A stretch of 32,865 bases of DNA from an uncultured Prochlorococcus sp. (GTDB taxonomy: Bacteria > Cyanobacteriota > Cyanobacteriia > PCC-6307 > Cyanobiaceae): assembly GCA_902536775.1 (NCBI GenBank), contig CACAYX010000012.1:1-32865 (forward strand), written 5' to 3'. Below the pieces are notes generated by a model, which worked only from the letters and a program-made list of their open reading frames with translations, did not search any database and was not told where the DNA came from. Positions 27,143 through 32,865 of this stretch are shown here, one piece after another (positions within the stretch are counted from its first letter, which is position 1; every line of letters begins with the position of its first letter). The translations under genes were made by a program, and so were the position numbers.

Positions 27143-28119
27143 CTGAACATAGAGCGCAGACCTTTACCCACTTTCTCAATTGCATGTTTTGAATTCTCTT
27201 CTCTTAATTTTGTCATTAAGGGTTTGTTTTTATCGCATTCTTCTACAAAATTCTTAGCGAAAGTTCCATCTTGAATATCTTTTAGAATTTTCTGCATTTC
27301 TTTCTTTGTATCACTATTGATAAGTCTTTTACCACTTACATAATCTCCATATTCTGCAGTATTTGAAATGGAATCTCTCATTTGAGATAAGCCTCCCTTA
27401 ACCATTAAATCAACAATAAGTTTAACTTCATGTAAGCATTCGAAGTAAGCAAGTTCGGGCTGATAGCCTGCCTCTACAAGAGTTTCGAAGCCTGATTTGA
27501 CGAGTTCTGATAATCCTCCGCACAAAACCGCTTGTTCTCCAAATAAATCAGTTTCTGTTTCTTCTTTGAAGTTAGTTTCAAGAATCCCAGCTCTCGTTCC
27601 GCCAATCCCTTTAGCGTAAGCCATCGCCAATGATCTTGCATTTCCGGAAGAATCCTGCTCTACAGCAAACAATGCAGGAACTCCTTGACCATTTTGATAT
27701 TCCCAACGAACAGTGTGTCCTGGTCCTTTTGGGGCAATCATTACAACATCCACAAAACTAGGAGGTTCGATAAGTCCAAATCTAATATTGAAGCCATGAG
27801 CAAAACTTAATATCTTTCCTTCTTTTAAGTTTGGTTCTATTTCTTTAAGGTAAACATCTTTCTGAAACTCATCTGGGAGGAGAATCATAATCCAGTCTGC
27901 TTTTTCGCAAGCCTCAGAAACGCTAAATACTTGTAGACCATCGCTAATAGCTTTGCTTTCAGACTTGCTTCCTTTATATAGTCCAATAATTACATCCATA
28001 CCGCTATCTTTAAGGTTTAGGGCATGTGCATGACCTTGTGAACCATATCCAATAATCGCTATTGTTTTATTATTTAAAAGACTTAGATCTGCATCTGTGT
28101 CGTAAAAGAGTTGGGTCAT
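27130..28119 (-). CDS. ilvC: Ketol-acid reductoisomerase (NADP+)
   Basis: IlvC performs the second common step of valine and isoleucine synthesis. The 329-residue class I enzyme has the Rossmann motif [17 protein letters not shown] (24-40), the KGPGHTVR segment, and the metal-binding [14 protein letters not shown] stretch in the knotted C-terminal domain. Length is standard. A 110-base AT-rich leader separates it from clpP; a weak TTTACA/TATTAA promoter can be read on the minus strand there. Confidence 0.97.
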   Translation of the reverse strand: MTQLFYDTDADLSLLNNKTIAIIGYGSQGHAHALNLKDSGMDVIIGLYKGSKSESKAISDGLQVFSVSEACEKADWIMILLPDEFQKDVYLKEIEPNLKEGKILSFAHGFNIRFGLIEPPSFVDVVMIAPKGPGHTVRWEYQNGQGVPALFAVEQDSSGNARSLAMAYAKGIGGTRAGILETNFKEETETDLFGEQAVLCGGLSELVKSGFETLVEAGYQPELAYFECLHEVKLIVDLMVKGGLSQMRDSISNTAEYGDYVSGKRLINSDTKKEMQKILKDIQDGTFAKNFVEECDKNKPLMTKLREENSKHAIEKVGKGLRSMFSWLK

Positions 28120-28229
28120 TAGTTGTAGCTTCTTTGCGTTTGATAATTAATATTTTAGACATTAAAGGTGTAAATAAACCAAAAAATTATTAATTTAAAA
28201 ATTAAAATTAAAATATTTATTTAGAAAAT

Positions 28230-28841
28230 TTAAGACTGATTTGCTTCGCTTGGATGTGTGATTACTCTATCAATTAAGCCATAGTTTTTTGCTTCTTCCG
28301 CACTTAGAAAATAATCTCTATCAGTATCCTTTTCAATTTTCTCAAATGATTGGCCTGTCATGTCTGCCATAGACATATTTAACATATCTTTAATTCTTAA
28401 AATTTCTTTAGCTTCTATTTCAATATCACTTGCTTGACGTTGAGAAGTCCCTCCAAGAGGTTGATGAATCATTATTCTGCTATGAGGCAAAGCAACTCTT
28501 TTACCTTTTGTGCCAGCAGCCAATAGGAACGCTCCCATTGAGGCTGCGAGTCCTACGCAAATTGTTACTACATCACTTTTTACGTATTTGATAGTGTCAT
28601 ATATAGCTAAGCCAGCAGTAACTGATCCTCCTGGGCTATTTATATATAGATAGATAGGTTTGGAATTATCATCAGAATCTAGATAAAGCATTTGTGCAAC
28701 AAGGCTATTAGCAATACCATCATTCACTTCCTGTCCAAGAAAAAGAATTCTTTCAACACCTAATCTTGTATATATATCAACCCACCTTTCGTATTGACTT
28801 CCTGGAAGTCTGTAAGGCACGCTTGGAGTTCCTATTGGCAT
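28230..28841 (-). CDS. clpP: ATP-dependent Clp protease proteolytic subunit (active, ClpP3-like)
   Basis: A 203-residue serine protease subunit with the full triad: S101 in GLAASMGA, H126 in IMIHQPLGG and D172 in KDTDRD. It lies 24 bases downstream of clpR, the arrangement known in Synechococcus elongatus as clpR-clpP3, whose products form a mixed ClpP3/ClpR core working with ClpC. The numbering ClpP3 is inferred from that neighbour. Confidence 0.95.
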   Translation of the reverse strand: MPIGTPSVPYRLPGSQYERWVDIYTRLGVERILFLGQEVNDGIANSLVAQMLYLDSDDNSKPIYLYINSPGGSVTAGLAIYDTIKYVKSDVVTICVGLAASMGAFLLAAGTKGKRVALPHSRIMIHQPLGGTSQRQASDIEIEAKEILRIKDMLNMSMADMTGQSFEKIEKDTDRDYFLSAEEAKNYGLIDRVITHPSEANQS

Positions 28842-28865
28842 GATTTTAAAATAGTTTTGTGAAGG

Positions 28866-29537
28866 TTAAATTTTATTTGGTAAATCTTTTTGACTTGTCA
28901 GTATTCTATCGATAACTCCATAATCTAGGGCTTCTTGAGGGTTGAGATAACTCATCCTGTCAGAGTCTTTTGAGAGTTCTTCTATAGTCTTACCAGTATT
29001 ACGAGATAGAATCTCCAGCATTGATTTTTTATTTTTCAAAACTTCCTCAGCTCTTATTTGGATATCGGTTGCTTGGCCTCTTGCGCCGCTTATAGGTTGA
29101 TGTAAAACGATAGAAGCATGTGGAAGAGCAGCCCTTTGTCCCTTAGTGCCAGATGAAAGGATAACTGCAGCAGTACCCATTGCTTGTCCGATACATATTG
29201 TGTGTACTGGAGGCTTTATGTAACTTATTGTATCGCAGATAGCGAAAGCTTCTGTTTCGAAACCAACGGCGTCACCAGTGTACCAACTTGTTCCTGTTGA
29301 ATTGATGTAGAAATAGATTGGTTTTTCTGGATCCTCAAACTCTAGATAAAGAAGTTGAGCAATGATTAGCTCAGTAACATCCATTCCAAGTTGTCTTTTC
29401 GCATCATCATCTGAAAATAATGGTAAACCAAGATAAACAATTCGCTCTTTAAGCAAAAGAGAGGGAAGATCAGGCGGCGGGGTCCTCATAACGGTGTTTT
29501 CGCCGTAATAAGGAGCAGATACAGTCATTTGTATCAC
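28866..29537 (-). CDS. clpR: ClpR, catalytically inactive Clp protease subunit
   Basis: A 223-residue ClpP homologue. When aligned with the neighbouring ClpP, the nucleophile serine is replaced by glycine (G121 in GQAMGTAA), although the histidine (H146 in IVLHQP) remains. The PGGS oxyanion loop reads TGTS and is followed by an insertion of about nine residues (SWYTGDAVGFETEAF region), a hallmark of cyanobacterial ClpR. It is a structural subunit of the mixed protease core. The start at 29537 gives MIQMTVSAPYYG; an internal Met at 4 is also possible. Confidence 0.9.
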   Translation of the reverse strand: MIQMTVSAPYYGENTVMRTPPPDLPSLLLKERIVYLGLPLFSDDDAKRQLGMDVTELIIAQLLYLEFEDPEKPIYFYINSTGTSWYTGDAVGFETEAFAICDTISYIKPPVHTICIGQAMGTAAVILSSGTKGQRAALPHASIVLHQPISGARGQATDIQIRAEEVLKNKKSMLEILSRNTGKTIEELSKDSDRMSYLNPQEALDYGVIDRILTSQKDLPNKI

Positions 29538-29568
29538 GAAATTAAGATTGAACTGATTCTAGCTAGAT

Positions 29569-30678
29569 TTAGCCCTGTGTCGCTGGTGATTTAAAAGATT
29601 TGTTTGACTCAGGATTATTTATTAGTTTTCCAAAGACCATTCTTCCAGTGGGTGTTTGTAATGCTCCTGTTATCACAATATCTAATCTGCTCCCCACAAA
29701 ATTCTTTGCCTCATCAATAACAACCATTGTTCCGTCATCTAAATATCCAATACCTTGCATTTTTTCTTTGCCTTCTCTGACAATTTTTATATTTAGTGAT
29801 TCTCCTGGTTGTACTTCTGGCCTTAACGCAATAACTAAATCACTCAAATTCATAACTTTTAATTCTTTAACTTCAGCAATCTGAGAAAGATTATAATCAG
29901 CTGTAATTAAAGTTCCTGTCATATCCTCTGTAATCTTCAAGAGTTTTTCATCTACCCCATTACCTTCATACTTTGTTGGGTTTATTACAAGTCTTCTCCC
30001 ATATAAATCTCTTAATTCTTTTAATAACTTAAGACCTCTTCTGCCTTTCGACCTTTTTTCATTACTGCTTGAATCAGCTAAAGTTTGTAATTCGTCAATT
30101 ACACTTTGAGCAACAATTAATTGCCCTTCCAATAAACCGCAATTTAATAGTCCATTGATTCTTCCATCAATAATTACACTAGTATCTAGAATTTTTGGAC
30201 TTGCAGCAGGGAGGATACCTTCATTAACTAGATATGCATCAGTATTATTTGGATTAAATAATCTTAATAATGTCCTTCCATGGGTATCTGCCAACTTATA
30301 ACCAAGTACACCAAAGAAAATGTTACTTAATATAGCTGCCAAGGGTTTTGCAAAAAAGACCTCTCTAGGGAAGGGAATTAATAGTATTGGAGCAAGTAGG
30401 AGATTCGCAACAAGTAATCCTAAAATTAATCCTACGGACCTACTTATTAGTAAGTCCGTAGGCATTGTTCTTATTTGATCAAGAAACGTCTTTCTAAGTT
30501 GAAGAAATACAAAACCAGCTGCTAATCCTACAAAAAAACCAATTATTGCTAAAACAATTCTAAAACCTTCTACATTAGATACCTGTTTGAGGATGTCTAC
30601 TGGCAATAAATCAACACCAAGCCATCCTGAAGCAGCCCCAGACAATACAAATAAAATTAATACTAAGATATCTGTCAT
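29569..30678 (-). CDS. Membrane-anchored PIN-TRAM domain protein
   Basis: A 369-residue protein with four transmembrane segments (about 4-22, 39-61, 86-106, 112-130), a PIN nuclease-type domain beginning ILDTSVIIDGRINGLL (about 162-280) with the acidic residues expected of the fold, and a C-terminal TRAM RNA-binding domain (about 290-355). This matches the YacL-like family of cyanobacteria and Firmicutes. It may be a membrane-bound RNase, but activity is not established. It is upstream of clpR by 31 bases, and the two may share a transcript. Confidence 0.9.
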   Translation of the reverse strand: MTDILVLILFVLSGAASGWLGVDLLPVDILKQVSNVEGFRIVLAIIGFFVGLAAGFVFLQLRKTFLDQIRTMPTDLLISRSVGLILGLLVANLLLAPILLIPFPREVFFAKPLAAILSNIFFGVLGYKLADTHGRTLLRLFNPNNTDAYLVNEGILPAASPKILDTSVIIDGRINGLLNCGLLEGQLIVAQSVIDELQTLADSSSNEKRSKGRRGLKLLKELRDLYGRRLVINPTKYEGNGVDEKLLKITEDMTGTLITADYNLSQIAEVKELKVMNLSDLVIALRPEVQPGESLNIKIVREGKEKMQGIGYLDDGTMVVIDEAKNFVGSRLDIVITGALQTPTGRMVFGKLINNPESNKSFKSPATQG

Positions 30679-30713
30679 ATCTATAATCTACTAGGATTTA
30701 TTAATTGAGTAAA

Positions 30714-30740
30714 TAAGGATCTTATTTTTTTCGATCCTTA
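30714..30740. promoter_or_regulatory. Perfect 8-bp inverted repeat in divergent promoter region
   Basis: TAAGGATC (30714-30721) and GATCCTTA (30733-30740) flank an 11-base T-rich loop, between the divergent PIN-TRAM gene and hemW. It may be an operator or leader hairpin. No regulator is recognised. Confidence 0.4.
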
Positions 30741-30774
30741 ATACGTTTTTGGAGCTTAAAAATGAATTTATATT

Positions 30775-31998
30775 ATGAATAAGTTGCCAAGAAGTGCTTA
30801 TGTGCACATTCCTTTTTGCCACAGAAGATGTTTTTATTGTGATTTTGCAGTTATTCCATTAGGGAACAATGTTGAAACTTTAAAAGGATATGGAAGCAAA
30901 ACTGTTCAAGAATATTTGCAATCTTTATATAGGGAAATATTGTCAATTAAGCATAAATCACCTCTATCGACAATTTATGTAGGAGGTGGCACACCATCAA
31001 TTTTAGATCCAACCCAAATTAAAGAATTAATTGATCTTTTTAAAGAAAATTATGGAATTGACTATGGTGCTGAAATCACTATGGAGGTTGATCCAGCTAG
31101 TTTTACTCAAGATGATCTTTTTGGATTCATAAATGCTGGGATCAATAGATTTAGTCTAGGAGTACAAAGTTTTAATAATCAGATACTTCAAAAGTCGGGA
31201 AGGCGTCATTCTAAAGAAGATGCAGAAAAATCTTGTTTGTGGTTGAAGAGAGAATTTGATTCTGGTTTAATAAAAAGCTGGAGTTTAGATTTAATTCAAA
31301 ACTTGCCACTTAGTGGATTTAAAGAATGGCAAGATGACTTAAATAAAGCAATAACATTTTCACCACCGCATCTATCTATTTATGATTTAAATATTGAAAA
31401 TGGCACTGTTTTTAAAAAATTGGTTAGTTTAGGAAAATTAAAACTCCCAAGTGATAAAGAAGCTTTTAGAAACAGTGAATCAACCCATTTAATTTTAAAA
31501 AACTCAGGTTATTCAAGATATGAAATCTCAAACTATTGCCTTCCGCGACATCAATCGAGACATAACAGAGTTTATTGGAGTGGTTTAGGCTGGTGGAGTT
31601 TTGGTCAAGGGTCAACTAGTTCGCCTTGGGGGGAAAAATTTACTAGGCCAAGAGTTAGCAAAGAATATAAAGAATGGGTAATTAGACAATACGAACTTAA
31701 TTTAGATTCATCCCTAACTAATAAGGAGTTTGTCTATAGAGAACTTGATGAAAAAATAATGTTGGGATTAAGACTCAAAGAGGGTATAGATATCAAAGAA
31801 TTGTTTAAAGAGCAAAACTGGGAAAACAAAAAATTAGAAAGAAACTTCAGTAAATTACTTGAAAAATGGGAAAGATTTCTTGAAAGTGGACTACTAGTGA
31901 GAAAGGGGAATAGATTCTTTTTAAGTGAGCCTATGGGTATGGAACTAAGCAATCAAGTTCTAGTCTCTATGTTTAGGTGGTGGGATGAGATTAATTAA
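30775..31998 (+). CDS. hemW: Radical SAM heme chaperone HemW (HemN-like)
   Basis: HemW-type radical SAM proteins bind heme and are thought to deliver it; they were long misnamed coproporphyrinogen oxidase. The 407-residue protein has the CxxxCxxC cluster motif (C15, C19, C22 in HIPFCHRRCFYCDF), the GGGTPS motif, VQSFNNQIL, and the SWSLDLIQNLPL segment, with a C-terminal HemN-like domain. It lacks the extra N-terminal residues of true HemN, supporting HemW. The upstream GGAG is better placed for a 6-codon leader frame than for this ATG. It overlaps panB by 8 bases at the 3' end. Confidence 0.9.
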   Translation: MNKLPRSAYVHIPFCHRRCFYCDFAVIPLGNNVETLKGYGSKTVQEYLQSLYREILSIKHKSPLSTIYVGGGTPSILDPTQIKELIDLFKENYGIDYGAEITMEVDPASFTQDDLFGFINAGINRFSLGVQSFNNQILQKSGRRHSKEDAEKSCLWLKREFDSGLIKSWSLDLIQNLPLSGFKEWQDDLNKAITFSPPHLSIYDLNIENGTVFKKLVSLGKLKLPSDKEAFRNSESTHLILKNSGYSRYEISNYCLPRHQSRHNRVYWSGLGWWSFGQGSTSSPWGEKFTRPRVSKEYKEWVIRQYELNLDSSLTNKEFVYRELDEKIMLGLRLKEGIDIKELFKEQNWENKKLERNFSKLLEKWERFLESGLLVRKGNRFFLSEPMGMELSNQVLVSMFRWWDEIN

Positions 31999-32764
31999 GT
32001 CTTTCAGAGTTTACCCATTCTTTTAATTTATCCTTAAATAATTTTTTTCCTTGTATAATTGGTTGGCAAAATGGTGGTTGATCATCATTGAGGCCTAACA
32101 AATCTGCAGTAACTCTTACTTGCCCATCGCAATAATTACCTGCACCGATACCTATAATAGGGATTGTTAGAGAATTTTGTATTTCTTTAGCAAGCAAATC
32201 AGGAATATGTTCGAGAACTATTGAAAAACATCCTAATTCTTCAAGTATCGAAGCCTCTTTCTTGATTTTTTCTTGGCTTGCTAGGCTTTTTCCTTGTTTT
32301 TTTAATCCAATATTTAGATAGCTTTGTGGTGTAAGACCTATATGACCCATAACAGGGATTCCCATTCTTATTAATCTAGAAATAACTTTTTGTATTTCAG
32401 GTTCAGCTCCTTCTACTTTTACAGCTTTTGCATAAGTGCTCTGAATGATTTTTCCTGCATATTCAACAGCTTTATCCTCACCACATTGGTAAGTCAGAAA
32501 AGGCATATCTGAAATGACTAAAGGTTGTTCCTCAATTTTTTTCTTAAATCCTCTTGAAACAGCATTAGTATGATAAATTATGTTTTCTAAAGTTAATGGT
32601 AATGTCGATTTGTATCCTAAGCAGACCATCGCTAATGAATCTCCTACTAGTACGAGATCAACATTTGCTTGTTCTGCAATAGATCCTGATATGGAGTCCC
32701 ATGCAGTAAGTGCAATGATTTTGCGAGATTTTTTTTTATAATTAACTAGGTCTGAAGGCAACAT
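31991..32764 (-). CDS. panB: 3-methyl-2-oxobutanoate hydroxymethyltransferase (ketopantoate synthesis)
   Basis: PanB makes ketopantoate from alpha-ketoisovalerate and methylene-THF, starting pantothenate and CoA synthesis. The 257-residue TIM-barrel enzyme shows metal ligands D42 in VGDSLAM, D86 in ISDMPF and E118 in KVEGA, then GHIGLTPQS and the catalytic Glu in VLEHIPD. Length is near standard. The valine-pathway gene ilvC nearby supplies its substrate, although the two are not adjacent. It is divergent from the SRP RNA gene. Confidence 0.95.
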   Translation of the reverse strand: MLPSDLVNYKKKSRKIIALTAWDSISGSIAEQANVDLVLVGDSLAMVCLGYKSTLPLTLENIIYHTNAVSRGFKKKIEEQPLVISDMPFLTYQCGEDKAVEYAGKIIQSTYAKAVKVEGAEPEIQKVISRLIRMGIPVMGHIGLTPQSYLNIGLKKQGKSLASQEKIKKEASILEELGCFSIVLEHIPDLLAKEIQNSLTIPIIGIGAGNYCDGQVRVTADLLGLNDDQPPFCQPIIQGKKLFKDKLKEWVNSERLN

Positions 32765-32802
32765 AATAAATTTATGTATCTTTTTTAATCAAGAATTGCT
32801 AG

Positions 32803-32808
32803 TATGAT
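32803..32808 (+). promoter_or_regulatory. -10 box of the SRP RNA gene
   Basis: TATGAT ends 6 bases before the predicted RNA 5' end. The -35 region is only a T-rich stretch (about 32780-32786). Confidence 0.45.
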
Positions 32809-32814
32809 TTTGAC

Positions 32815-32865
32815 TCGGCCTTTCGCGGTTTTAACGCCTAAACCTGGTCAGGACCGGAAGGTAGC
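32815..32865 (+). ncRNA. ffs: Signal recognition particle RNA (4.5S type), 5' part
   Basis: The final bases contain the invariant SRP domain IV strand, ACCTGGTCAGGACCGGAAGG followed by TAGC, with the GGAA tetraloop and the asymmetric loop that bind Ffh. The gene runs off the window; the returning strand is not visible. The 5' end is estimated from the -10 box and may be off by a few bases. Confidence 0.9.

Overview
The window looks like a piece of a high-light-adapted Prochlorococcus chromosome. This is inferred from three things: a very AT-rich sequence with short spacers, families restricted to cyanobacteria (KaiC, the NblS/Hik33-type sensor kinase, a high-light-inducible protein, ClpR, DUF1825, DUF3086, DUF3119), and gene neighbourhoods typical of small marine cyanobacteria. 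I cannot name the strain. I see no integrase, transposase, insertion sequence, phage gene or CRISPR array; almost everything is core genome.

Layout: 1-899 holds the 3' part of kaiC, whose stop codon overlaps that of a convergent purD-nblS pair (896-4298). purC (4433) starts a long rightward run of outer-membrane genes: bamA, lpxC, fabZ, lpxA, lpxB and an exported msrA (to 11294). pepA and a GIY-YIG-like protein lie on the minus strand (11306-13414). A secreted TPR protein follows, then DUF1825-tyrS-pyrF on the plus strand. A compact minus-strand operon (17272-21488) carries an MFS/GPH transporter, an MlaE-type lipid ABC permease, DUF3119, DUF3086 and plsY. tRNA-Gly(UCC) and a glycogen debranching enzyme come next, followed by a 625-bp gene-poor stretch, the HU gene with its terminator, and several tiny secreted or membrane proteins with a high-light-inducible gene. 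cobD, ilvC, clpP, clpR and a membrane PIN-TRAM protein are all on the minus strand. hemW and panB converge, and the 5' end of the SRP RNA gene runs off the right edge.

The genes largely support envelope building (BamA, LpxC/A/B, FabZ, PlsY, MlaE), purine and pyrimidine synthesis (PurD, PurC, PyrF), light and time sensing (KaiC, NblS, Hli) and proteostasis (ClpP/ClpR, MsrA, PepA).

The most striking anomaly is lpxC. It is split by one extra A in an A8 tract, so the catalytic zinc ligands fall in two different reading frames although both halves are otherwise well conserved. The most interesting unexplained non-coding signal is a cluster of four TTTGAAC sites upstream of the DUF1825 gene: two direct copies in an 8-3-8 arrangement, then a perfect 15-bp dyad. 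The 23655-24279 spacer, with 13-bp direct repeats and a GC-rich patch, is the next best place to look. I found no convincing new multi-gene system.
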